Source of the DNA: Alphaproteobacteria bacterium
Lineage (GTDB): Bacteria > Pseudomonadota > Alphaproteobacteria > Sphingomonadales > Emcibacteraceae
Assembly (NCBI GenBank): GCA_002401545.1
Contig: NVTJ01000069.1
Span: 2,119 to 13,761, forward strand
DNA length: 11,643 bases
Direction: 5' to 3'
This document shows positions 1 through 6,774 of the stretch, piece after piece. The stretch's first letter is position 1; every line of letters starts with the position of its first letter. The translations under genes were made by a program, and so were the position numbers. The notes beneath the pieces were generated by a model. That model searched no databases, was not told where the DNA came from, and worked only from the letters and a program-made list of their open reading frames with translations.

Positions 1-108
1 CCCAAAAGCTATGTCTCGCTTGATAATGCAGATCACCTGCTCTCGCGATCAAAGGACGCGCGCTATGTGGCCAATGTCATTGCCGCCTGGGTCAGCCGCT
101 ATCTCTGA
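1..108 (+). CDS. Alpha/beta hydrolase, C-terminal fragment (5' end outside window)
   Basis: Only the last 35 codons and a TGA stop are present, open from the first base of the window. The readable tail contains VSLDNADHLLSR followed by YVANVIAAWVSRYL. This resembles the end of the hydrolase half of alpha/beta-hydrolase (often OsmC-linked) proteins, where the histidine of the DHLL-like segment would be the catalytic-triad histidine. That residue role is inferred from the family. The stop comes directly after the hydrolase-like end, and the short in-frame continuation after it meets another stop at about 154-156, so no OsmC domain is attached here. Family assignment from such a short tail is tentative. 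Confidence 0.5.
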   Translation, partial: PKSYVSLDNADHLLSRSKDARYVANVIAAWVSRYL

Positions 109-181
109 GGCGGCATGGCAGATGGACCTGCATATGAACGTGTTCTAGGTTAAACGCTTAATCGTCTGAAGGAGAGAGCTG

Positions 182-628
182 ATGAGCTTGAATGGCACGT
201 ATGATCCCAACAATATTTTTGCCAAAATTCTGCGTGGTGAAATGCCATCATGCAAGGTGTATGAGGACGACCACGTGTTGGCATTTATGGATCTGTTTCC
301 ACAGGCACCGGGGCATACTTTGGTGCTTCCCAAAAAGGCCGGGCGAAATTTATTAGATACTGATGACGTGGTTCTGGAAAACGCCATTGTGCGCGTTAAA
401 AAAATTGCATCAGGCGTGGAAAAAGCCTTTAGCCCCGATGGCCTGATTATTACCCAGTTTAATGGGGAACCGGCGGGGCAAAGCGTTTTTCATTTGCACT
501 TTCATATTATCCCGCGCTTTGTCGACCAGCCCTTTGATCGCCATGGGCGGGGAAAACCGGCAGACAAGGAAGTCTTGCATTCTCAGGCGGCCCGGATTGC
601 CAAATCCATAGAAGAGTTGGAAGTATAA
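182..628 (+). CDS. HIT-family protein (histidine-triad nucleotide-binding hydrolase/transferase)
   Basis: A 148-residue cytosolic protein of normal HIT length. The N-terminal half carries the family pattern IFAKILRGE (residues 12-20), then a VLAFMDLFPQAPGHTLVLPKK-type strand-turn region (about 32-52). The C-terminal half has the signature FHLHFHIIPRF, with the triad at His104, His106 and His108. In the family the middle histidine is the nucleophile attacking the alpha-phosphate of AMP-linked substrates such as adenosine phosphoramidates. The true substrate cannot be read from sequence. The ATG is preceded by AAGGAGAG at about 171-178, a good ribosome site. A hairpin terminator follows six bases after the stop. 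It is a host housekeeping gene outside the integrative element and converges on rlpA. Confidence 0.93.
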   Translation: MSLNGTYDPNNIFAKILRGEMPSCKVYEDDHVLAFMDLFPQAPGHTLVLPKKAGRNLLDTDDVVLENAIVRVKKIASGVEKAFSPDGLIITQFNGEPAGQSVFHLHFHIIPRFVDQPFDRHGRGKPADKEVLHSQAARIAKSIEELEV

Positions 629-633
629 AAAAA

Positions 634-659
634 CGGGTCCGACCTCCCCGCCGGACCCG
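634..659. terminator. Bidirectional hairpin terminator between HIT gene and rlpA
   Basis: A perfect 8-bp GC-rich stem, CGGGTCCG (634-641) with CGGACCCG (652-659), encloses a 10-base loop. On the minus strand it is followed by a run of seven T (the A-run at 627-633 on +), so it is a textbook intrinsic terminator for rlpA. On the plus strand only a weak T-containing tract (TTCTTTC) follows, so it probably serves the HIT gene less efficiently. It sits between two convergent stop codons. Confidence 0.8.
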
Positions 660-686
660 CTTCTTTCGCCCCGTTCCCCACGGTTG

Positions 687-1727
687 TTAGCGCTGTTCGG
701 TCACTCTTGCCTCTGGAAAGCCCGCATTGGCTACCTCATAACGCTGTTGCTCGGCGCCGCTACGTTTATCATATGGCCCCACCAGAACCCTGTGAATGTA
801 ACGGTTGTTGACCCAGGCCGTTTGCACCGAAGCTTTACCACTTGTGTGTAAATTGGCGGCAATCCTCTGGGCGCGGTCCCGATCCCCGAATGCACCCAAT
901 TGCACAAACCATCCACCTATGGCAATCCGTGGTCTGGATAAAGCAATCTGGTATTTATCTTTGGATTCTTCCGGCCAACTGTTTTCAAAGGCTTTGGGCC
1001 GGGCGCTTGCCGGCCTTGCTGATGCTGGCGTCGGCCATATCCGGGCATCATTTGCCCGCGCTGAAGCCCGCCTCACATTCACCCTGCCGGGGCTTTTCAC
1101 TGCTGGACCCACATATTGGACCCGCACATTGGCAATGCCCTGACGAACATAGCCAAGCTCCTGAGCCGCGCCCTTGGATAGGTCAATCAAGCGGTTGTTT
1201 ACAAAGGGGCCACGATCATTCACGCGAACAATAATAGAGCGGCCATTATCCAGATTGGTAACCCGCACCAGACTGGGCAATGGCAAGGTAGTATGTGCCG
1301 CACTCAGGCCATTCATGTCAAACCGTTCGCCATTGGCGGTTTTACGACCATGGAATTTAGAGCCATACCAGGAAGCAACGCCTTTGCGGTCATAATCATC
1401 CTGACGGGCGGGCACATAAGTGCGCCCGGCAATTTGATAGGGACGTCCGATTTTTTGGTGGGCCCCATTACCGGCAACGGCCGGTGTGGGCGTATTGCGA
1501 TTGTTATAATGATGGCGCTTCTTATAGCCAATACGCACATTGGCATTAACCGGTGCGCCCCAGCGGCTGCCACTGGCAGACAAGTTCACCGGACCAGTGC
1601 TGCAGGCACTGACCAGGGCAAGCGCTATCAACACTCCCAAAGCGCGAACGCTGTGGCCAGGCATACGTCTCTGGAACCCGTTATTCAGCTGAATTAGTCT
1701 ATGACCCAAATCCCTGATACTCGCCAT
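687..1727 (-). CDS. rlpA: RlpA-like septal ring lytic transglycosylase, SPOR-domain lipoprotein
   Basis: With the ATG at 1727 this is a 346-residue protein. A hydrophobic signal segment ending LVSAC gives a lipobox with Cys42, so an outer-membrane lipoprotein is expected. The double-psi beta-barrel RlpA domain spans about residues 115-208 (GVASWYGSKFHGRKTANGE...RVNDRGPF). It keeps the acidic, histidine and aspartate residues tied to lytic activity in Pseudomonas RlpA (Glu134, His145, Asp171 here). A low-complexity Ala/Arg/Pro linker leads to a C-terminal SPOR domain (about 272-346, GGWFVQLGAFGDRDRA...), which binds denuded peptidoglycan at the division site. Known role: cleaving naked glycan strands during septation and daughter-cell separation. 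I chose 1727 because AGGAAG lies about 7 bases upstream. A GTG at 1766 would add 13 residues, and an ATG at 1664 would start right at the signal peptide. Expressed towards the shared terminator at 634-659. Confidence 0.9.
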   Translation of the reverse strand: MASIRDLGHRLIQLNNGFQRRMPGHSVRALGVLIALALVSACSTGPVNLSASGSRWGAPVNANVRIGYKKRHHYNNRNTPTPAVAGNGAHQKIGRPYQIAGRTYVPARQDDYDRKGVASWYGSKFHGRKTANGERFDMNGLSAAHTTLPLPSLVRVTNLDNGRSIIVRVNDRGPFVNNRLIDLSKGAAQELGYVRQGIANVRVQYVGPAVKSPGRVNVRRASARANDARIWPTPASARPASARPKAFENSWPEESKDKYQIALSRPRIAIGGWFVQLGAFGDRDRAQRIAANLHTSGKASVQTAWVNNRYIHRVLVGPYDKRSGAEQQRYEVANAGFPEARVTEQR

Positions 1728-1924
1728 GTCTGGTCTTCCTAATATCGGAACCAACAGCTCCACCACCCCAAATTTACCGATTTTCCGGCATTTATTGAGG
1801 TGTACCTTAGGTGATGTCGCTGAATCTTGGGTTAAACGCCATGGTTACTAAAATATGACCAAGCGTTTCTGGTTGAAATCATGCAAAATATTGCGTTTCA
1901 AGGTGCGTTTTAACACGCAGTGAC

Positions 1925-1953
1925 TTGCAGTATCGACCCAGCCTTGCTAGCCC
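1925..1953 (+). promoter_or_regulatory. Candidate promoter of the tRNA-Ser gene
   Basis: TTGCAG (1925-1930, within CTTG, the favoured alphaproteobacterial -35 core) lies exactly 17 bases before TAGCCC (1948-1953). This would place the start of transcription about 5-6 bases before the mature tRNA 5' end. The -10 box is a weak match, so the assignment relies mainly on spacing and position. Confidence 0.35.
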
Positions 1954-1964
1954 TGCGCCCTCGC

Positions 1965-2054
1965 GGATGGGTGGCAGAGCGGTTGAATGCACTGGTCTTG
2001 AAAACCAGCGGGCGTGTGAGCGTCCCGGGGGTTCGAATCCCTCCCCATCCGCCA
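1965..2054 (+). tRNA. tRNA-Ser (anticodon UGA), attachment site of the integrative element
   Basis: A 90-base class II tRNA. The 7-bp acceptor stem pairs GGATGGG (1965-1971) with CCCATCC (2044-2050), followed by discriminator G2051 and an encoded CCA (2052-2054). The anticodon stem CTGGT/ACCAG (1992-1996/2004-2008) holds the loop CTTGAAA with anticodon TGA at 1999-2001, which reads UCA and related serine codons. The long variable arm (about 2010-2028) is typical of serine tRNAs. The T arm has the TTCGAAT loop (2032-2038) with one G-U pair in its stem. The gene is intact on the host side, as expected when an element inserts at the 3' end and restores the tRNA. AT-rich element DNA begins right after the CCA. 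Confidence 0.96.
2031..2054 (+). other. Presumed attL core in the tRNA-Ser 3' end
   Basis: P4-type integrases usually recombine within the T-arm-to-3'-end segment of a tRNA gene. Here that segment is directly followed by a sharp drop in GC content, candidate integrase arm sites, and accessory genes, with a P4-type integrase further right. The matching direct repeat (attR) was not found in this window and should lie to the right of position 11643. The exact core length therefore cannot be set. Confidence 0.55.
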
Positions 2055-2083
2055 TTTTTATTGCGTATTGCATTGTAATATAT

Positions 2084-2108
2084 GCGATATATTAATATTT
2101 TATATCGC
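2084..2108. repeat. 8-bp perfect inverted repeat near the attachment site
   Basis: GCGATATA (2084-2091) and TATATCGC (2101-2108) flank the 9-base spacer TTAATATTT. It starts 30 bases after the tRNA and immediately precedes the GTTCCCACAC repeats. It could be a protein-binding dyad (excisionase, IHF-type bending site) or a hairpin ending tRNA transcription. Nothing in the sequence decides between these. Confidence 0.5.
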
Positions 2109-2109
2109 C

Positions 2110-2131
2110 GTTCCCACACATGTTCCCACAC
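2110..2131. repeat. Direct repeat of GTTCCCACAC, candidate integrase arm-type sites
   Basis: Two identical 10-base copies, at 2110-2119 and 2122-2131, lie 12 bases apart from start to start, about one helical turn. They sit 56 bases from the tRNA end. Tyrosine integrases of this type bind short repeated arm sites beside the core, so this position and phasing suit an arm-site pair. I saw no further exact copies in the window. Confidence 0.5.
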
Positions 2132-2415
2132 TTCATGCGCGCTTAAAGCATGACCTTTCGCCTTATCAGGCAAGGAGTGGAAAAAGGTAGAATTGCAATG
2201 CACTCTACGTCACGACATATAAGACTGGTAAATATCACGCCATCCATGATTACCTAAGATATCTAAAAACAGTTCCTTAAAAAAAATCTATTTTAATGAC
2301 ACCTTGCGGAATAAATGCCAGTGATAAAAATTATGGCAGCGAACAAATATGCTAAAATTTATGCCTTGTTAGAAGAGGCATGTTATTTACATTAGACACA
2401 ATCAGATTGAACTGA
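2132..2415. other. AT-rich intergenic region upstream of the ATPase gene
   Basis: No gene is supported here. It is strongly AT-rich (2341-2400 has 18 G+C of 60). A possible weak promoter is TTGCGG at 2304-2309 followed by TAAAAATTAT-type sequence from about 2325, with a poor -10. An 11-codon reading frame starts at ATG 2380 and ends at TGA 2413-2415, in the same frame as the downstream ATPase. A dyad at 2361-2381 overlaps this ATG. Apparent reading frames on the minus strand over 1879-2203 are antisense readings of the tRNA and are not genes. Confidence 0.6.
2361..2381. repeat. 6-bp inverted repeat upstream of the ATPase gene
   Basis: ATGCCT (2361-2366) and AGGCAT (2376-2381) flank a 9-base spacer. 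The right arm overlaps the only nearby in-frame ATG (2380). It may act as an operator or an RNA hairpin affecting translation of the cassette. A dyad this short in AT-rich DNA may also be chance. Confidence 0.3.
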
Positions 2416-2535
2416 GAGCAAAAACTGGCTTCAAATTCAAAAAATTCTGACTTAGGCGATAGAATTCGTGAATCGGCCTCAACAGGAAAGGCCGTCTCAG
2501 GACAACTCCTAACAAGCGATAGAATTATCGCACGT

Positions 2536-4329
2536 GTGACAGATGGCATCTACCGCGAACCTTGGTCAGCATTTCGAGAGTTAGTATCCAATGCTTATGA
2601 TGCTGATGCCACTCGTGTTTCAATAGACACAGATTACCCCTTCTTTGAAGAAGTTAAGGTTATCGACAATGGCAATGGAATGTCTTCAGAGACATTAGCG
2701 CACCTGTTAGAGAATATTGGAGGAAGCTCTAAGAGAACGGCGGCAGGAAAGGACTTGGGTACAGTCGCTAAAGAGGATCCTACAAAAAGCCCCGGAGGGC
2801 GTAAGCTAATCGGGAAAATTGGTATAGGGCTTTTTGCCGTAGCCCAACTCACCAATAAATTTCAAATTATTTCAAGAACTAAAGGGAAAAAAGAATTAGT
2901 CTCAGCAACTATTAGTATCCATTCATATAAAGAGAATGAACTTATAGAAGATGATGCAAAGGAACATTCAAGCGGCTCTTACTTTGTCCATTCAGAGGTG
3001 GACCCTGATGTTGATGCCCATGGGACAACAATAGTTCTCTTTTCCATATTACCAGCGGTGAGAAGGAAACTTCAGAGTGCTGATGTTTGGGAAACAATTG
3101 CCGAACAAGTTGAGGATGACACTTTAGGCCAAATAGAAATACTGAAGCCCCCTAGCTATCATATTGGTCAGGTTGGGCCCACTAAAATAATTGCAGCCGT
3201 ACCAGCTTTACCATGGCTTAAAAAAGATACTCCCGATGATAAATTCAAAAAACTTTTTGAAGCTGCAATTGAAGAGAAAGCATCATTGCGAGAACAAAAA
3301 GATTTATCGCACTTTGATAATTATCTTGAGATGATTTGGCGGCTTAGCCTATGTGCCCCACTGCCATATATCGGAGAGCACCCCTTCAATATCGAAGGAG
3401 CTGCGAATATTAGTTTTTTTGAATTATCAAACAACCCAAAGGGTGCGGCTATACCCATCAAAGTGATGCCAGATCAAACAATTGGACAGGCATATGATCT
3501 AACTGAGAATAAAATTCGTAATGAGGAAAATTTCTCTATTTTGATTGATGGAGTAAACCTCAAACGGCCCGTTCTTATTGATGATGAGTTGCACGGCTCG
3601 AAAGACTTAGAAAAGCCAATGTTATTTGTTGGTAAGGCTCAATCTGTTTTTAAAGGCGTGGATGAGACCCGTACGGGGGGGGAGCTATCATTTGAAGCTT
3701 ACCTGTATTGGAATTCCAAAATCGTCCCAAAGGAAAGTATTGGTGCTCTAGTACGAATTAATGGCGCCAGCGGCACCCTCTTTGACCCAGAATTTTTGTC
3801 ATATAAGGTCTCTGAACAAACTAGAAAGCGACAGATAACGTGCGAAATATTTGTCCAAGAAGGATTAGATGGCGCTGTAAATATTGACCGCGAATCATTT
3901 AATTCGAGCCACCCCCATTACCTTTACATTCAAAAATGGCTTCATAATGCTTTTCGGCAATTTGCCACACGTCATAAGAAAATAGGGAGAGAGCATCGAG
4001 AAGCGAAGGTTGCTAATCAAACCGATGCGATGGTTAAGGCAAAGCAAAAACATATTAGGGCCGTTTGGGAGGAACGAAGAGGCACCAACTACGCAATACC
4101 TACCCCTAAGGTAGTCAAGGATGAAGAGAAGGGCCTATTTTCAACTATGGTTGCTGACACGCAAATTTCTTGGCCCACAAATGACGAATTTGATGTGAAT
4201 GATTTTGACTGGGAAACCAGCTTCGCGACGATCCTTGAAGCATATGGCGTTCTCACTAATTTGAATCCCACCGAACGCGCCTCTTTAATTTCCGATCTTA
4301 TTAAGCTTGTGAAAGAAATGAGCAAATAA
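2536..4329 (+). CDS. GHKL-type (Hsp90/MutL-like) ATP-binding protein; coding sequence probably begins further upstream
   Basis: A 597-residue protein from the GTG at 2536. GHKL ATPase motifs in order: N-box FRELVSNAYDADAT (Glu15, Asn19, Asp22); DNGNG (44-48), the adenine-contacting box; GKIGIGLFA (93-101), the glycine lid motif; and HGTTI (162-166). A second module of unknown type follows, then a basic helical stretch near 470-510 and an acidic, helical C-terminus. GHKL ATPases dimerise on ATP and act as clamps or signal transducers. Related ones (MutL/MORC-like) occur in restriction-modification operons. The frame stays open back to 2416 and encodes SDRIIARVTDGIY, which looks like the helix normally ahead of the N-box, yet there is no ATG, GTG or TTG between 2416 and 2536 and no good ribosome site before the GTG. 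Its TAA overlaps the next ATG by one base (TAATG), so the two are probably translated together. Confidence 0.82.
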   Translation: MTDGIYREPWSAFRELVSNAYDADATRVSIDTDYPFFEEVKVIDNGNGMSSETLAHLLENIGGSSKRTAAGKDLGTVAKEDPTKSPGGRKLIGKIGIGLFAVAQLTNKFQIISRTKGKKELVSATISIHSYKENELIEDDAKEHSSGSYFVHSEVDPDVDAHGTTIVLFSILPAVRRKLQSADVWETIAEQVEDDTLGQIEILKPPSYHIGQVGPTKIIAAVPALPWLKKDTPDDKFKKLFEAAIEEKASLREQKDLSHFDNYLEMIWRLSLCAPLPYIGEHPFNIEGAANISFFELSNNPKGAAIPIKVMPDQTIGQAYDLTENKIRNEENFSILIDGVNLKRPVLIDDELHGSKDLEKPMLFVGKAQSVFKGVDETRTGGELSFEAYLYWNSKIVPKESIGALVRINGASGTLFDPEFLSYKVSEQTRKRQITCEIFVQEGLDGAVNIDRESFNSSHPHYLYIQKWLHNAFRQFATRHKKIGREHREAKVANQTDAMVKAKQKHIRAVWEERRGTNYAIPTPKVVKDEEKGLFSTMVADTQISWPTNDEFDVNDFDWETSFATILEAYGVLTNLNPTERASLISDLIKLVKEMSK

Positions 4330-5576
4330 TGTCGGATGATGAATCTTTAGAAGAAGGTGTCACAAACCCTGATACCGATCTAGTACCACCTTTGTTATTG
4401 GAATACATGCCGTGGCATAAGCCCCGGAAGCAGTTCGTACGCGGAAAACAATGGATTCATCATTCCAGAAGTAGAGTAGAAGACCTACAGTGTCGTGGTT
4501 ATTTCCAAGGAAATGTTCCATTAAAATACCTCACGTTACCTGGCCCTGATTTAATCGACATTCGCCTTATGATTGATTTGTGTGCAGAGATGGGTGTCAA
4601 ACTACATTATACTGGATTCTGCACTGATACAGACAACCAACAAATACGCCTCCGGCAAAATATAAGCCAGTTCAGGGCATCTAATAACGATGTTGTGGCT
4701 CCAGGCTCTGACGTTCATAAAGTTGCCCTTCAGGGCATAGTCCATATGGGATCTTCAGCTCACAATGAGTTGCTTAAAGGTGGGCCTTATCAAATAGTCA
4801 ATATCGATGCGTGCACACCACTACTCACCGGTGACGTTGACGCGACAGGGCGTTTAATAGATGCCGTGAAATTCATTATTGAATTCCAAGTAAATTCTGA
4901 AGCGGTCCCATGGATATTATTGCTTACAACGCCTCTTCAGAGAGAAAATATTACTGACGGTTTTCTTGATAGGCTTAATGCTCAGATAAAAGAAAATTAT
5001 AATGCAAGTGAGGATTTTGCTAAGAAGCTAAAAGAGTCTTTCGAGGACGGTGAGGAGTTGGATGCATTCCTAGCTAGAATGTCCGCTGAGCATGGTTGTA
5101 ATTTCCTTAATATAGCAACGCTAGGTATTTCAAAATGGCTGGTCCATCTGGGAGAGGCAGGAAATTGCCGTGTAAAGAAACTTAATGGGTTTTGCTATTC
5201 AACCTTTGGTGAACACCCTTTGCTTCCTAATATGATAAGTGTTTGCTACTTATTTGAAAAACAAGAACGTGCCTTAAATGACAGATCAGGCATTACAAGG
5301 AATATAGAAAATCAAATAAATCTACCTAATCAGGATGACCATATTAGGGCTCTTAATAAATCTTTTGATATGACAAACGTTGACCAATTATTGAAAAATG
5401 ACCATGCGCTATACGAAACCATGATAGTTGAAACGATGAGATTGCTCAGCGATATTGGTTACGATGTGGAACAAGAAGGTAAGAGTTATCGAGAATGGAT
5501 CAGTCAAGACATCACTCATGATTTCGTTCATAATCTGGGCAATGAAATATCTATCCAGAATGACGGAAAAAATTAG
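4329..5576 (+). CDS. Uncharacterised 415-residue protein coupled to the GHKL ATPase (possible Rossmann/methyltransferase-like fold)
   Basis: I cannot name this family with confidence. From memory it resembles proteins some databases call the PP_RS20740 family, to be verified. Visible pattern: KYLTLPGPDLIDIRLM (66-81), then KLHYTGFCTD (91-100), RLRQNISQF (107-115), YQIVNIDACTPL (154-165) and VPWILLLTTPL (193-203). The order of a strand with a PGP turn, a strand ending in an acidic residue, an RxRxNI helix, a strand ending in Asp, and a last hydrophobic strand mimics Rossmann-fold methyltransferases, but no canonical GxGxG or catalytic motif is present. The C-terminal 200 residues are mostly polar and helical. 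There is no signal peptide or membrane segment. The start overlaps the ATPase stop (TAATG). The last 26 bases, including the TAG, overlap the end of the opposing methyltransferase gene. It is probably the partner or effector of the ATPase. Confidence 0.8.
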   Translation: MSDDESLEEGVTNPDTDLVPPLLLEYMPWHKPRKQFVRGKQWIHHSRSRVEDLQCRGYFQGNVPLKYLTLPGPDLIDIRLMIDLCAEMGVKLHYTGFCTDTDNQQIRLRQNISQFRASNNDVVAPGSDVHKVALQGIVHMGSSAHNELLKGGPYQIVNIDACTPLLTGDVDATGRLIDAVKFIIEFQVNSEAVPWILLLTTPLQRENITDGFLDRLNAQIKENYNASEDFAKKLKESFEDGEELDAFLARMSAEHGCNFLNIATLGISKWLVHLGEAGNCRVKKLNGFCYSTFGEHPLLPNMISVCYLFEKQERALNDRSGITRNIENQINLPNQDDHIRALNKSFDMTNVDQLLKNDHALYETMIVETMRLLSDIGYDVEQEGKSYREWISQDITHDFVHNLGNEISIQNDGKN

Positions 5577-6540
5577 TAAGTTGCACCGCTACAGCCTTAC
5601 CTAAAGGCGGTGGAACAGCTTCACTTACTTGGGTGATTTGCTCGGACATTGTTCCCATTAAGCGGGTTTTAGGATCAAATCCCTGTATTAACATTGCTTC
5701 GTAAACGGACAAACGTCGCTTACCGCTTGGGTGAATGTGTACTTCGCGATTACCGTAAGAAGCTGTGTAACTTGGCTGGTCCCAGAATAAAGTTTTAAAG
5801 CTACGGCGGCCCGTATATCCTTCTTTTAGCACCCCTGATTTAAACTTTTCTGATTTGGGTTGCATGCACCAATGGTTTTGATGAAATTTGATATCACTTT
5901 GCGTTAGACCTGGCCGAAACTTCATTGGTTCGGGCAAGCCATAGATTGCATCTCTTACGGTTAGTGTTGTTGACAATGGTTCCGGGAACTTAAAAGTAAA
6001 CTCCTTTGTAAAGGTACTATTAATAGCGATTAAAAACAAACGCTTGCGGCGTTGTGGCACTTGATAATTTTGTGCATTCAATACGTCCACATAAATCTCG
6101 AAGCCTGCCTTTTTCAACCTCACCATCTGCTTGTCGAGGAGGTCGCCACCACGTTTTCCTTTGATGGCCGGCACATTTTCCATTACTATGAATTTGAGTT
6201 GCCTTCTCTTATGCAAAGACAGGGCAATATTAAAAAACGATACCACTAGTTGGTTCCGAGGATCTCCTACGCTCCCTTTTCTATTTGCAGATGAAAAGCC
6301 TTGGCATGGGGGCCCGCCAATAACACCATCAGGTTTAAACTCATCCCCATAATCATGGTCCAGCACTTCATTTGTTAGAGTCGTAACGTCGCGCACCATG
6401 GCCTTGCCTTGGCAGGTATTTTTTATCCAGCTTTTCACGCTATTGGGCCTCAAATCATACGCAAGTTCAGTTGCGAAACCGGCAGACTCGAACCCCCGGT
6501 CCAAACCTCCGCATCCGCAAAATAGACTCAATAATTTCAT
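5551..6540 (-). CDS. DNA (cytosine-5-)-methyltransferase
   Basis: A 329-residue enzyme, about the size of compact enzymes such as M.HhaI. All key motifs are present in order: I (SAM binding) LFCGCGGLDRGFESAGF, 6-22; IV VIGGPPCQGFS with catalytic Cys79; VI MENVPAI with Glu121; VIII NYQVPQRRKRLFLI, 158-171; target-recognition region about 172-270; IX RRLSVYEAMLIQGF, 275-288; X SEAVPPPLGKAVA, 306-318. It transfers a methyl group from S-adenosylmethionine to C5 of cytosine in a specific duplex sequence, which cannot be predicted here. It appears catalytically complete. The ATG at 6540 has AGGATGG about 10 bases upstream. The gene converges on the ATPase/415-residue pair and overlaps it by 26 bp. 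It belongs to the AT-rich cargo. Likely role: marking self-DNA for the neighbouring pair, or orphan/regulatory methylation. Confidence 0.95.
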   Translation of the reverse strand: MKLLSLFCGCGGLDRGFESAGFATELAYDLRPNSVKSWIKNTCQGKAMVRDVTTLTNEVLDHDYGDEFKPDGVIGGPPCQGFSSANRKGSVGDPRNQLVVSFFNIALSLHKRRQLKFIVMENVPAIKGKRGGDLLDKQMVRLKKAGFEIYVDVLNAQNYQVPQRRKRLFLIAINSTFTKEFTFKFPEPLSTTLTVRDAIYGLPEPMKFRPGLTQSDIKFHQNHWCMQPKSEKFKSGVLKEGYTGRRSFKTLFWDQPSYTASYGNREVHIHPSGKRRLSVYEAMLIQGFDPKTRLMGTMSEQITQVSEAVPPPLGKAVAVQLTNFFRHSG

Positions 6541-6774
6541 TTGGAGAACCCATCCTTATGACTTGGTACGGCAATTGGCCTAAATTGACCATGACGCGCA
6601 CCTACATTTAACTTTCCAAATTAATTTTCATTGAAATATTTGACGTGTTCTAAAATTTTATTCTCATTTCAAAGCCCACTTCCAGCCAAACCATTCCCGC
6701 CCAGTCCAGAACCGCCCCCCCGATCACCGCGAACAACGCCCCACACTATACACGCCAAACAGAATCGCCACGTC

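Noticed and set aside
805..1697. Several plus-strand reading frames of 73-134 codons
   Set aside because: They are shadows opposite the rlpA gene, which has clear DPBB and SPOR domains on the minus strand.
1879..2203. Minus-strand reading frames of 64 and 97 codons across the tRNA, with a GGIRTPGTLTRP-like stretch
   Set aside because: This is the well-known spurious peptide produced by reading a serine tRNA gene in antisense. There is no ribosome site or family support.
2413..2415. In-frame TGA considered as selenocysteine or programmed readthrough
   Set aside because: There is no cysteine-equivalent context in a GHKL N-terminus and no SECIS-like stem identified immediately downstream. A start further downstream, a mutation or an error is simpler.
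6488..6498. 11 bases identical (on the minus strand) to the tRNA-Ser T arm, CGGGGGTTCGA, considered as a second att site
   Set aside because: It lies inside conserved motif I of the methyltransferase (GGLDRGF), and the match does not extend into the tRNA 3' end, so it is best explained by coding constraint and chance.
6541..6774. Gap between the methyltransferase start and the 207-residue gene end, inspected for a promoter or small gene
   Set aside because: It is AT-rich on the left and GC-rich on the right with no convincing promoter boxes, terminator or start-linked frame. A TTGACCATGA at 6585-6594 only partly resembles the TGACCATT motif.
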